Of a stretch of DNA of 64,000 nt, positions 43,958 to 63,375 are shown piece by piece. The stretch comes from Trematomus loennbergii (lineage: Eukaryota > Chordata > Actinopteri > Perciformes > Nototheniidae). The stretch's first letter is position 1, and every line of letters starts with the position of its first letter. The notes beneath the pieces were generated by a model. It saw only the letters and a program-made list of their open reading frames with translations, was not told where the DNA came from and did not search any database. The stretch lies in assembly GCA_012861695.1 (NCBI GenBank), contig JAAOOA010000028.1, positions 13,680,173 to 13,744,172 on the forward strand, read 5' to 3'. Position numbers and translations under genes: made by a program.

Positions 43958-46349
43958 TTAGGACTTCTTGAACACCTGCTGGCTAACAACTCCACCAGCT
44001 CTCAGCTCCTGCAGGTAACAACAGACAATACATTTGTTTTAGATATTTTTAGATCTGACTCAGAATGTAATATTGACCAATGAAAATGACCAGGAGAATT
44101 ATAGATCTTAAGCCCTACTGTCTACTGTATTTCTTACAATCACAGACAAACATTTGACTAACATAGCAACATTAAATAGATGGTAGGTTCTGAGGATATG
44201 TTAATTATTAGTATATTATTCAAGAGGTCATTCACAGTTCAGTATTCAGTTTAATTAAGGGGGATTTTAAAGGGCAGTAACAGTTTGATAGAATACTTTC
44301 TACCATCCAAATTGCAAAGAGTTTTCTGCCACCAGAGGCCACTGTTGCGCAACATTCATAACCCTCTGCCAGCTCTAGGAAACTTCCAACTAATATCTAA
44401 TTTCATGCCCGCTGATTGAAAACATCTGTTGGCATAGCATATACCAGATCATTTGGCAGATCATTTTGTGCCTAGCTTTGATAGCAGTAATCACACAGAG
44501 GGTAATCTGATAATGCTGAGCTAATGAAAATGGTAATGTGATAGCCATTACTTTAAAGTCTTTTCAGATGCTAATGCTTTCATTACATGCCTCACTGTGA
44601 ATTTAGGAGGAGAGAAAGTTATTGAAGTTCTTCTAACAGAAATTAGATTGGAAAGTCAAGATAATAACGTAGCTGTTATGTGCTTGATCACTGGAACGCT
44701 TAAGAATTAGAATATACAAGTGTGTTTTTCCTCTTAAAACAGTTACTTTAGGGGTAAACATATATGATTTACTTGGCAGTAAATTAGTATCATACACATG
44801 CAGTTCACACAATAAATTGCACTGCTGGAGCTTGTGGGCTAATTCAAGAGTCACACATTATAATAAATGCACCGCACATACTGTGCTAAGAGGCATTTTG
44901 GATTTGGATTAAAGTGTCCAAATTGCATAAATTATTATTCATGGCAGAAGCTGATGTTTTCTTACCAGATGAAGCTCATCTCCATCCACCCAGTGGGTCC
45001 AGCCTCTCCCTTCTATCTCCCCCTTCTGCACACACACCAGCTTGTCTCCATCCCAAGAGATGGTGGTCTGCATGAGGCCAGGAGGAAAATGGGATTATAG
45101 CACATCATGCACTAGTGTAGAAGTTTTTCAAATCAATGTAGATGCATGCACATATACATAGAGGTATGTTAAACATTTCCCCATAAATAACGATTCCGAT
45201 AGAATCTGCAAATACAGACACACATGACCCTTTTCTCTCAGCCACCCTCCAAACAGCTTTTCTATAATCAGCATATAAAAAAGCTTTTCAAGGGGGACCC
45301 CAGATAATCTTTGATCCTATTCAGTATTCAGGGACATAATCTGATTTAAAGAACTTGAGTCTCTACTTATTTCTCTTTCTCTCTCACTTTCTTTTCCTGC
45401 GGTATCCGACACCGGTCTCACAGCAGTTCATTCACATTGAGTGTGAGAAGTTTAAAGAACGTTTTGTAAGTAGATGGGGTTTTGTATACAGTCTCACTAC
45501 ACCATATGCTCATTACAGTCTGGAGGTGTGCCAAACAGAACTGTTAGTTTATATGCACACAGGATTTGCACTAAGATGAAATCGGTAAGGTTCAATAGGT
45601 TTCTCAAAAGTGTGATACAGCACATTAATTAGTATTTATAATAAACCCCTTCTGGTTACATTGTCTAAACATTCTCACCATGCATTTCCTGTCATCCACT
45701 CCAGACAGATCCTCCTCAAACTCCTTGCCCACATGGAAGTCCATGTTGTAGTTTTTGAATGTGCTGAGGGTTTTGATGACTATGTGGTCCCCATCGTGGG
45801 AAATGTCCTTATCAGGCTTCAACAAGGTGGCGATTTTCCTGATGGCAACATTTACATCTGCAACGGGTTCCAGAGAAGGGTGAGAAAATCAGTCAGAAAC
45901 ATGAGAAACTCTCTGTTTCAATAGACTAATACAGTTCAAAACACATACACTTTTCCCTTAAGACATACTTTTTATTCAGTTATGGTAATTTGGTCCATTT
46001 CTGTTGTATTTTTTTTAATAAACAATGATTTTGTATTCTATAGTTTTTATATAAAAGTAATTGGAAGATATTAAGTATGTCAACAAATGTGGATTTCTCT
46101 CATTAATGTACTACATCGTGCAATAGCTGCAATCTCGCTTAACTAAAGTTGAAATAGTAGTATTTATAGGTTTACAATAACTACTTTGCTATTAAAAGCT
46201 CCAGTGATGAAACATTTCCCCCCTTGCCTCTCTCTTTAGTAGGCCTGTCCTCCACTCTCCCCTGCTGCAAACTCACCAAGAGCCTTCAGGTAGTCCTCGA
46301 AGTTATCGCTGGAAATCATTTTCCAATATCCGTTCAAATCGACTGGCAT
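43958..46349 (-). CDS. rbp1: Retinol-binding protein 1 (cellular, CRBP-I type)
   Basis: Cytosolic all-trans-retinol chaperone that presents retinol to LRAT and retinol dehydrogenases. There are four exons, 46349-46277 (73 nt), 45857-45679 (179 nt), 45067-44966 (102 nt) and 44008-43958 (51 nt with stop), with phases identical to its neighbour rbp2, giving 134 aa. It opens MPVDLNGYWKMISSDNFEDY and contains LLKPDKDISHDGDH, EFEEDLSGVDDRKCM and WTHWVDGDELHLEL, matching vertebrate RBP1 closely. Gln in LVCVQKGE is the retinol-contact residue, and the conserved Gly is present in HVGKEFEE. The last exon reads VVSQQVFKKS where mammals have VVCKQVFKK, so the late Cys is Ser here. Retinoic acid response elements are expected for this gene, but I did not find one I would defend. 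Confidence 0.95.
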
Positions 46350-48011
46350 GTTGGCGGTTGCTGCTCTCTTTACTCCCAGTGAATGATGAAGAGGTCTGCT
46401 GTGGACAGCTACTTGCTCCAGAGTGCAGAACCTGCTGTCAAAAGCCTCAATTTGAACCAAATTCACTTTAATCCGATTACCTCCCACTCCCCCTCCACGT
46501 AACACTCAATCCTCACCACGCTATTCCAGCATATTGGATGCTGGGAAAATGAGGCATGCATACATAATGTGGAGTAGCTTTATGTTAGAGAGTGCTTACT
46601 CCACCTATTTGGGATTAGGATGAATACACTTCCTTTATTAATTGACACAAGCGCACTTATAGGGAGTTCCACGTGTGTATAAGATTAGTAATATCTTATA
46701 ATCAATCAGAGTAATAATCAACATACAGGGCAAAAACCAATCAGCCTAATGGAGTGAAATCATACAAAGTTCTATTACGTATCAGCAAGTGGATGTAAAG
46801 CACACAGTGTGAATAATATGCAGCGAAATACAAAAGCAGAACCACCTGAGCTTAAAAGGATCCAACTGAAACAATTAAATGTAGCACAATAGGGACTGTC
46901 ACCACTTTTGTTTCGCCTAAATAACTCAATTAATTTGATAATCTCTTTTAAAAGGCTAGCTGTAGCAAACCAACTGTCTAAATCCTTTGCTGACTGGGAC
47001 ACAGACAAAGACACACACAAAGACACACCACCGCTCAAAGGATGCCAGTCAGTATCAGTCACAGTGGCGCTTTCAGCCATTGGCCTCAATGAAAAAACAC
47101 CTTCTGTAGCTGAGCAACTGTCAGGATTACTTTAAATCGTTTGGTGGAAGAAAAAAAACACAGGCTCACAGACGCAGTGTGTGGATGATAATTGGGGAAC
47201 TGAATAGCTCCACAATAAATTGCTGTTTGGAGGCTGCTGCAGAGTAGAAACACTAACAATGATCTTTATATGTGAGCAAATTTAAAACAGTATCTAGTAT
47301 TCTTCAATTACAAATGTACACATGGGGCGTTTTGGTAGCCTTGGGATTAATGCACACAATCTAATATACATAAAATATACACAACACACACGGCTGCATT
47401 TCAAAAGCAGATCCTTAGGTTTTCAGATATAAGGCCCAAATAATGTATACATAAATATAAGATTTTAGTATTTCTCCAGGATAATCACACATTTATGAAA
47501 CAAAATTCACACCATTGTGTCAGTTTTAAAAACAACTTTGACACATTTAAATGGATTTCGCACCTTGAACTATTAAATGGATTTCGCACCTTGAACTATT
47601 AAATGGATTTCTCACCTTGAACTATATTCCACAACCATTGTCTATTGTGAAATGATTTCCCATGTTGGCTGCTTTTAAGAAAAGAAGGAACATCAATTGT
47701 TTGTTCTTGTGAAAATCAATTGTTTGTTAGCTCTTATTGTAAAATGGAAAGCCTGTCACTGTTTAAATAACGGTTTATAATTGTATCTCTAAAAGGGTCG
47801 GATAAGTTGTATTTTATACATATATTAGGTATTTGGGTTGTTAGGAGGATGTGGACTCATTACCTTATTATGTCTTAAATGCTGAGAGCTGCAACGGAAA
47901 AACACCAGTCAGACTTAAATACTTTAAATATATAGTATTTTATTTAAATGTATCCAACTCTGCAATGGTGTGATATGTAAAACTACAAGTACACTACAAA
48001 AACTACAAATG
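46350..48011. other. Intergenic region between rbp1 and nmnat3
   Basis: Holds the rbp1 leader and promoter near 46350-46500, with no evident TATA box, and a three-copy 26-bp tandem repeat at 47549-47626. The remaining bases show no exon or element that I recognise on either strand. Confidence 0.5.
47549..47626. repeat. Three-copy 26-bp tandem repeat
   Basis: Units beginning AAATGGATTTCGCACC at 47549-47574, 47575-47600 and 47601-47626. The third copy differs by CTC for CGC in the middle and at its end. Confidence 0.95.
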
Positions 48012-48017
48012 TTTATT
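48012..48017 (-). terminator. nmnat3: Candidate poly(A) signal of nmnat3
   Basis: TTTATT on the plus strand (AATAAA on the minus strand), 263 bases beyond the nmnat3 stop codon. Confidence 0.55.
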
Positions 48018-48279
48018 GGCCCTGTGGCACAAAGATGAGGCTCAGTATTCGCAACACTCCAAGTGTATGATTGAAAACACACCACAGCACTGTGAAAATG
48101 TTCTTACTAACAACAAGTGATGCCTGGAAAAACACATTTGGGCCATTGTGTGTCTCTTAGCAGGATGTGCAGAGCTCTATCACTCTGCAGTCCAGTGGAA
48201 GTTAGCCGAGCGTCCAGTCCCTGAAGAGAAGCACTGATCTGTGAGTGAGTTCACACTTCAAGGCCTTCATGCTCAGCTA

Positions 48280-54547
<6,268 letters not shown>

Positions 54548-56037
54548 TTACCCCTCACACAACAGTCATCAAACCTTGGCTAGAAGCAGAAGAAAGAGTT
54601 ATTAACATTGAGGGATTAAGACGATGAGATGCAAAGGGGAGAAGACTGAAGGAAGCTAGCATGAGTGTGTGTTCTGTAGACTGTATGTATCTACAAGTTA
54701 TGTTCTACTTTTAAGTACTCCTGCTGCTGTTACATTCTGCAGAGGTTCCCTTAGTTCACCACAAGAACCTATTTGTCATTTGGTGGGAGTTTTTTAATCA
54801 CAAGGCACCTTACGATGTATGAGTACTGTTAGTATAGGTGGCCCAAGTGAGCAATGACCCATAGCATGGCCATTCTGTGCCCATTTATCATTGGGACACA
54901 CAAAGCAGTGAGTAACACTGGCAAAAATAAATCTGGCTGCTTTTTTTGCTGGAGTCATGCACTGCAGGAGCAGAACAACTGCAGGGGCATTTTATTTTAA
55001 TGTGTACATCAATGTGTAAAAAACACCTAATTAATATCAGACCCTGTTCACACATCAGCTGGAAAGATTTCTATCTGATCTCTGTTAGTGCCCCCCTCAT
55101 GTAGCTTTACACATGGAAATTGTTAGTAAACTAGTTACCGTTATGTACAATGTATAATGCACTAAAATACTTTTATATAGTGTCATCCTGTGTGATCACA
55201 CACTATTCACATAATAAAGCTCTGTCAGGTAACAACAGTCATTTATGTTTCCTCTAAATATGTGTGCTCTTGTTTTTGTGCCGGTTATGCACTATTATAC
55301 ACTCTTTTTTCAACAATTGGATTTTACATCCTGTCTTATATAACAGTGTCAAAGTATTGCTTTGGTTTTACTTTTCACCAAATGTTTCTTGCTTTAGAAG
55401 TGCGATACACAGCAAATGTATTTATAAATGTACTTATTTATTGATTAATACAAAGGTTCATATTGATTTGCACTAGGAGCGTAGGTCTACTGTATGCAGT
55501 GGGTGTTTTAGATAAGGAAGCCATAACTTTACATATATGTTTACTTTAGGCTTATAGTATGTTTTGACCTTATGTGACTACACAGCAAATGGTCAATAAT
55601 GAATTCAGTTTTTCAGGGGTTAGGGGTTAATTGCTTTTGAATGTACATCATGATTAACTTCCTGTAGGATCCTGATAGTTAGATCGGGGCATGTGACAGG
55701 ATCATACAGCATGCAGCAGACCAGAGAGACTGTCGTCTATCGCAGTTCAGCTATAAGGCTTTACGAATTTAGAAAAATAAAAAAGGAGTTGCTGTGGATT
55801 TTTGCAGTTGTGACATTGCAATTTAAGGACAGCAAACACTGAGTCGTTTAGTCAAGGAAGCATTGACATTGAAAAGCAGCTAACATTGATTAGCCCAGCA
55901 GAAAATAAATATATGCTAAGCGACAAACACACATTCGGGTGAATGAATGAACGAGAGTGAAAAGTGGTCACTTCAAACTTTGATAAAACAAAAACACAAT
56001 ACCATGTGCAGGCAGGAATAATAGATCATTTGTTTAC

Positions 56038-56170
56038 CTTCGTATGGTAAGTGTGTCACACTCTTTCCTCTCCCCGTTCTGAGGAGCTGTTACTCGATGG
56101 TTCCGCAGAGAGAAACTGGCTGAAGTGCGACCCCTGGCGGAGGAAGGGAACAAAATGGAGCAAAGCGACG
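56038..56170 (-). promoter_or_regulatory. nmnat3: Probable nmnat3 untranslated first exon and promoter
   Basis: On the minus strand CATACGAAG is followed by a GTAAAC donor, with the exon's low end at 56038. A TTCTAG acceptor then lies within about 45 bases upstream of the coding start at 54541. The 56050-56170 stretch has more CG pairs than its flanks. Exon 1 limits and start site are inferred. Confidence 0.4.
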
Positions 56171-58600
56171 GAGCTCTCCATGGTACTGACATACTGGCAA
56201 GTGTTTTTAATTACACAAAATAGATACTTGTTTGAAACCAACAATAAGTATGTTACTGAATTTATTTTTAATACATTGTTGTTCATTTATGGGTGAGCGC
56301 ATTGTCTTCCCAGAATAAACCTACTGTAATCATAAACTGACCTTTAAAGCGATGCAGCGTCAAACACCTACATGCTCCTGGTAACCTTTCATTCCGTTGT
56401 TGTTAACTGCTTGTCAAATGGTGAGGAAAAGCGTTGTTAAACACTAATTGACCATCTGACAATAGCTGTATAGTCAGTGGCTTTTCATGCTTTGTTGCCC
56501 AGGAACAGGAATAACATTAAAAAGAATGCAAAGGTTAAAATAAAAGCCATGTTTTTTCACAGACTGTTGATATATAACCCTTCACTAGAAAATACTGTTG
56601 ACTCCACCTAAGCATTGCACAGTATGTATGCGAAAACAACCTGTTTCATTGTATAGTTAACGCTGTTAGTGCTCAGCCAATGAACTGAAGCCTTCTGATT
56701 GTTGGTTCATTAATGAATTACTTTCTCAAGACTTTAAGGTAAGAATGTGTCTGTCTTTGTGAAGAAACAAATACTGTCATATATCTGGGCTAAAAGCTGT
56801 TATTGTCTCGCCTGCTCAGTCTGTATCAGATAAAATGAACAAATCCTTTCAGACCAGGAGAGAGGGGTTTGTCTCACCCAATAATCTAACAGTGATTTAT
56901 TTTGGGCAGGAGCATGAAAGAACATTTTCTGGTTTGGATTGTTTTGGAGTGTAGTATTGATATATACCTTGGTTAATTTGGAGGAGGGTTATTGCTTGAA
57001 CTATCCAATATCTCAGGGTTAAAATGTGCTTTTTCAAAGTTCAAAGTGTTTTCGACTAGCTTGATAATACAGGTGCTATAAATGGAAACTCAAAGAAGCA
57101 GCTTGTGGAATATGTGGAAAACATTTACAACAACAGAACACAAAGTTCTTCCGTGATGCAACAGTGAAATGTTCCGTCTGTCCTCTGTCCTGAATGTTTG
57201 CTAAGCTGATTGCTTGGTAGCAGGAAAATCTGCTCAACACACCATCTTTCCCCCGTCACTGCTCTGCTGTAACTTAGCTGGCAATACCCATGGAAACAGC
57301 CAATTGGGAGTATGTGTGTGTAAGTGACTGTGTGTGCATGTAAATGTGGTCCTGCATGTGTTTGTCTGCATATGTGTGTGTCTGTTCTATCTTTGTTATC
57401 CTCTTAACTCACTTGAGGTCTACCCTCTCTCTCTCTCTCTTTAATCCCCAGAACACACACCCACACCAGAGGAAGAAGCATGGGGAATAATTGAAGAATA
57501 TACGGCCGTTAGAAAAAAAACAGTGATTCCGCCACAGGGTGAAAACTGAAAGACTCAAATCTGTGAGGGGGAGTATAGCTGCGCTTTTCGGGCTGTTGTT
57601 AGGAGGATACAGCTGGGAAAACATCATACTGTAGCAGCTGCTTCATTAGATTATGAAAGAATTATCACTGAGAGAAAATGAAAAAAAAATCCACGGTTCA
57701 AGTTTCTCCTTAATTAAAGAGAAACCTTTTTTTTTCATTTCCCAAATGTAGCCTCACTTTCACAGGCACTTAGTGGAGGGAAACAGCTAATAAACTGAAC
57801 ACTACAATGACCAGCAGGTTGAAATCAGCAACGTGTTGCAAAAACATCAAAAGTAAACTTGTTCCTTGTACTTTTATTCAGGTAAATATTCAGGAGGAAT
57901 ATTAGGCATTGCTCTTTGATTGAATGGCCAAGACAAGTAGGTTGGAAAATACTGATACACTGCTGTTCCATGTGTTGAAATAATTGTGTGTGTGCTTAAG
58001 ATGGTGTTATCCTCTAGCTCCAATAATAAAGTAATCATTGCTTTATTTTATAGGATATGTGGTTAGCTTTTACAGCCATGCCTAGCCATAGCTTGGGGTT
58101 TATTGAATTGATTGAAAAGCTGTATTCTTGTAGAGAAATGCAATCACTGACAGCAAATTCTCAGTTTCAGCTGCCCTTCCTTGGGTGTCAAAATCAATCC
58201 TTTCCCTCTTAACACCAAACACAAATTCACACTCATCTCAGACAGATCCCCTCCCTGTACTCCCTCCAATCTCTCTCTCGCTTCTTCTCTAGCTCTCATT
58301 TACTGCCATGTCAAGATTGCAAAACAAGGACATATTTTGCCTGAAAGGGGCGCTTTATCCTTCAAAATAAATGTGTACAATGTGTCATGCTTAGCGGAAA
58401 ATCTATTTAAAAACAGCCATGATTATCAGAATGCGAACTAGATTTAATTAAATACATTCATTCTGACTTTGTGTGTATTCAGTGTTGTTTAGATACCCTT
58501 ATCTGAAGTTATTCAACATCTACAATCGATTGTGTTTTATTTTGAAAACCAAAAACCGGAACCTGTGTTGTATCGACGATGGTAGAACGTGTTTCCCTCT
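56171..58600. other. Intergenic region between divergent nmnat3 and clstn2
   Basis: About 2.4 kb separate the presumed start regions of the two divergently transcribed genes. I see no exon, no long repeat and no transposon ends. There is a short CT run near 57427-57440 and a GT-rich patch near 57310-57380. Regulatory elements are likely but not identifiable by eye. Confidence 0.4.
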
Positions 58601-58744
58601 CTCTCTGCTCACAACACCCAGTGGCTGTCTCTCTACCTGTCCCTCGCGCACCCGAACAGTTGAAAACATCCTCGCGCTCGGGAGGGGATCTAGGATTTGG
58701 AACGAGAAGAGGAAGGGAGACATCACACACTCTGCTCCACCACC

Positions 58745-58817
58745 ATGCAGATACTTGGGCTGCCTTTTTTGCTGTTATGCCTCATCTGGGGCCACTCCTG
58801 CGCTCTCGGCGGAAAAG
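58745..58817 (+). CDS. clstn2: Calsyntenin-2, first coding exon (signal peptide), partial
   Basis: Calsyntenins are postsynaptic type I membrane proteins with two cadherin repeats and a LamG domain. Only the first exon is in the window: 73 nt from an ACCATGC start to a GTAGGA donor, encoding 24 residues, MQILGLPFLLLCLIWGHSCA then LGGK, and one base of the next codon. It is a textbook signal peptide (hydrophobic core LPFLLLCLIW, small residues SCA before a likely cleavage). The assignment rests on the signal-peptide exon ending in a phase-1 donor ahead of a very long intron, plus position: CLSTN2 follows NMNAT3 in human and is transcribed away from it. No cadherin exon was seen in the remaining 5.2 kb, so identity is an inference. 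Confidence 0.7.
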
Positions 58818-59740
58818 GTAGGAACATGAAAAAGAAAAAGATGAACAAAAAAACAATTTGTCTTCGAAATGTTTGACTGCGTTTTCGCGTTTGAGTTGCA
58901 CAAGTTGGAAAGGGGGCACTTACCGTCCGTCCAACAACTTCATCGCCATTTAGGTGTTTTTGTCTCTTTCTAGTTAAGTTTTCCATAATATTCAGTAGCT
59001 TGCTCTCGTGCATCAATGCGTAGTTACTCAAAGTTCAAGCAAAGATGGACAGGGCAATTAGCGGGACAGGTGTTCAGCTGGGTGGGAAGTTGGAGCTTGT
59101 TATAACGCTACGTAGTTTCACTGTAATGTGTTGTGAGAGGGGGTATATAAAATAAATTGATGAATGATCACCAAGACGCTAATATACAAATAAAGAATAA
59201 TTAAAATTACAAATTAGTAGATTACTCATCTACTTTTTAACCCATTACTGTTCCCTACAACCCAAGATAACGTCGTATGCTCCTAAATGTATTCAAATGT
59301 GACATTGCATAAGACAACTAAAAGCAGCAGGTACTCACAAATGTCCAATTTAAACTGTTGTTATTTTACTTGAAAAATTACAAATTATATCGCATTGTTC
59401 AGCTCTGATAATAGCATGATACTTAATATAGAAAAACATATTGGCTCAATAGTAATAACATCACCCCTAGAGGTTACTAGGAAACTATTCTTTACATAAT
59501 AGTATGACTTGGCAACCTATAGCATGCCCCAATTGCTCTTGAAGATTAACACTATTAACATGACATTTATATATATCCGAGGTTTATGTTCCTGGTCATG
59601 ACTGTCTGGTTGGCCAGTGATCTGGAGATGATTTCTAACTATGATAATCGATTAGTGCTCGGGAGGGCAGCCACGGTCGGGGTGTAGCACTAAATCACAT
59701 CCTCACCCTGTGATGCTCTCAAACATCACTTTCCCTCTCT

Positions 59741-59932
<192 letters not shown>

Positions 59933-60240
59933 CCTCACCTCTACACCTACACCTGACTGGTGTTCGGCGGTTTACAGTGGTATTAATTGGGTCTCTGGAG
60001 TGAGAGCGCGGGGCTGACTGGCTGTCTGCGCTCAACCAAACATTATCATTATTTTCCCTGTTTATGAAAGACCTCCATCTGGCCGGGAGCCAGAGGGAAG
60101 GCTAAGTAGGTTTAGACACTAAGTTTACAGAGAAGAGCCTGTTTTGTGAAGTGTGAACGCAGCTTTGATTACTACAGACAGTTGTCATCAGCAATGCGTA
60201 ATCTGTTTGTCTCAAGGCCAAGTATATTGTTATCAAACTA

Positions 60241-60430
60241 GAGCTGCAATGATTACTCGATGGACAGAAAATATTGCCTACTATTTTTATAGTCAATAAT
60301 TGTTCATGAAATATTGTGGAAAATGCTGTTTTCAGCCAGGGATTTCCAGTTCATATTATATTTAACGTCTTAAGGTTTTGGACGGGAGGTAATATTCAGG
60401 TTAATCAATCATGAAATAATGAAAACATCC
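60241..60430. mobile_element. Partial copy of the GAGCTGCAA MITE family
   Basis: Starts GAGCTGCAATGATTACTCGA and continues with GAAAATGCTGTTTTCAGCC, a word shared with the copy at 50414-50727 (AGAAAATGCTGTTTTCAGCC). The right end is not preserved. Confidence 0.6.
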
Positions 60431-61944
60431 CTGTACCAAATATTTTATGGAATGGATAAATTGGATTTTATCATTATTGTCAGGAATGATAGTAATTTAA
60501 TAAGATTTGATAAACCTGTGTATTGTTAAGTAAAGCCACTTCCTCATCACATTCAAAAAAAGGAATAGATTAAGGCCCTGGATGTTTGTTGGCTGTATAA
60601 CAAAGACACAGAGAGTGAGTTTTTGATTTAGCATTTACAAGCTCTACAAGCTCAGCAGAATACAGTACGTACACGAGACAAAGGCTTGCCGCTGAATACC
60701 TTTACATAAGTCAGGAAATAGACCTGAGCAGATGAATGCCAAACAACACAAAACAAGAGGATTGAAGGGGTGCTGAAAGAAAAAGAAAGGAAAAAAAAAA
60801 AAAATGGAAAACAAGATGAGATTTATGGGTGTCTTTCAACAGAGCCGTCTAGCTGCATTATCCTCGCTGGAACATAAATCGTGAATGCGATGTGGAACGC
60901 AGCAGCATAACTCAGGTTTTCCTCTTCGGTGCAATGACTGGTGAAACAATGTCTGGCAGGAACGGCTGGGCCCGTCCTGTCACTCTTTTCCTCTTTACTA
61001 TCATTTATGCCCTTTTTTCTCTTTTCTTTTCTCCCACGTTTCTCTCTCTCCCTCTCTCCCTTTGACTCTCCCATTGTTTGTTGCTTTGCTCTGTTGAGCT
61101 GATGCTATTCAGAGGGCAAATGTCAGAGGAAGGGGATCGAGAGAGAGGCTGGTGCAACCTCATTCTGATTTCCAGAGCTGCTTCTCTTTCTCTCTCCACT
61201 GCCCTGGATTCAATTCCAAAGTTGTATGGGCTTAAGTGAGTTGTATAAACGGTGAGGCGGTGCTCTTTCTGTCTTACTTTGCCTCATCTGGAGAGTGTCA
61301 CATTCCCACTCCATCCCAGGTACCTCTATTACCGACTACTTCCTCTGTCCCATTTATATTCTCTGCCTTTCCCTGTCCAGATTTTCTCCTAATTGTACTC
61401 CCATTGTTCCTTTTCTCCCTCCAAACTCCAAACTCCCTCCATCGCAAACCTTCTCCTGTACTTTCTCTGGTTTTTTTAATCTCTAATGCCTCACAGAGTA
61501 GAACAACATGCATGTTTGTGAAATGTTAAAATGTCTGCCTGAATGTGGGCAATTGTGTGGAAAAACACTGAGCACTCTTGTGCTTTGTACTGACGAGTGT
61601 GGAGGAATTTCAGGTCTGTGTGCTGCCGGGCGTTTATGCAAATGAGGGTAGAGATGCAAATTATTGTCCTAATTTGGATGTTAATTACTCAGTACGGCTA
61701 ATTATAATATGTCTGATGAGGCGTAAGGTGGAGGAAAGGAGCAAAATGGAAAGGCTGCCATAGGATGATGTATGTGGGGATGAGAGAATGTGTGTGTGTG
61801 TGTGTGTGTACGAGTGAGAGAGGTGTTTATGAGTGTGTTGTGTGTATGCCAGTATCACAGCAGCTGGTCCAATGGCTCCGTTGGGGCCTTCTGGTCAGCA
61901 CTGCTCAATATGTGGTGGATAAACATTGCATGCAGTGCTGACTT

Positions 61945-62048
<104 letters not shown>

Positions 62049-63324
62049 CCTGTTCTCGTACTGATGCATTGACACGTCCAAGCTCTCGGACACTTCTGTA
62101 TTTTAAAACTATCCGAGTAAACACTTTTGTGTTTCTTACAAAGACACTCACATACTTCCCCTTCAGCAGGTGGCAGGCTGTCAGCGAATGACTGAGCTGG
62201 TGCTGTACAGGAGACAGAGGGAGAGTAGAGAACCAGTAATTGGAGAGGATGGAGCCAAAAATAAGTAGAAAAAGAGAAATATGCTGTGCACGCATGAGTG
62301 TCTACATCATTTCATCATTACCCTTTTAAATGATTTGTATTTCTTTTGATTTTCCTCTATATGCTTTAGGAACACAAATGACGCATCCGGAAAGTTGGAA
62401 AGAGAGAATGGGACGGAGAATGATAGAAACTTTCGTAAACCATTACCCTACAGCAACAATAGATATGTTTTGAGCGCAATGACCGATTGGACCAAGCTGG
62501 ACCTGTCGGTTGTAGTCTGGGAATTGAGACTTTCGGAAAGTTGTTAACTTGAAAATCATTCTTTGTATGTTATTTGTGAAGATGACATAACTAGTGTGTT
62601 GCCGAGGGAGCACAGATAAATAAACCGCTCGCTTTAATGTGAACTTTGCTGTTTAAAAAGTCTCACCTTTTCTTTGTATACTTTACTGTCCATGTTGCCA
62701 TGATGCCGTAAATGCTATGCTCCGTTTATGGCCTTTTCAGCGCAACCACTGCTAGGTGCCATCCATGTTGGTTTTGGTCGATATGTGAATTTCTTGCAGG
62801 ATTTGCGAGGATTCAAACTGCCTGAACTCAAGCCGTCGTTCTGACCAGTGTTCTGTATGGTGTCATAAGGTTTATGCCTCTTTCTCACTGAGAATGTTTG
62901 AAGAACAAAGCATAGGTTGTTTTATTCCATTCAATGACAAAAGGCTTCACTTACGAAATGTTCTTAGCCTTGGGCTTTGTTCAGATACAGCTAGTGCAGT
63001 TGCCTGAGGTGTACATTTAGTAGTTTCATCACCTCGCCTGAAAATCTCTATTCCTCACGAGTAAAGTTTAATACCATTTTTCTCCATGAAGTCCAAAGAC
63101 TCATTTGTTGCTTGCTTCGTACTGAGATTAGAGTCAACACATTGAAAATAGCCTTTGTGTTGGCAGCAGATCCGAGGGCAAATACTGCAGATTTTGTGTT
63201 TCTTAACTTTCTTCCTTTTAATCATTTGTTGTCTTCATATTAGCATGCAAAAATACAAATGTATTTTCAGAGTTGATCTGAATAAAGCAATGTTCAGTAG
63301 CAGCTATCAGACTGAACTAAGGCG

Positions 63325-63375
63325 CTGTGTCTCTGCTGTGTCTCTGCTGTGTCTCTGCTGTGTCTCTGCTGTGTC
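63325..63375. repeat. 11-bp minisatellite, nearly five copies
   Basis: Unit CTGTGTCTCTG is repeated four full times from 63325, followed by a partial copy. Confidence 0.95.

Noticed and set aside
44200..44940. Search for further exons or conserved blocks in the rbp1 last intron
   Set aside because: Nothing with coding or structured content could be supported.
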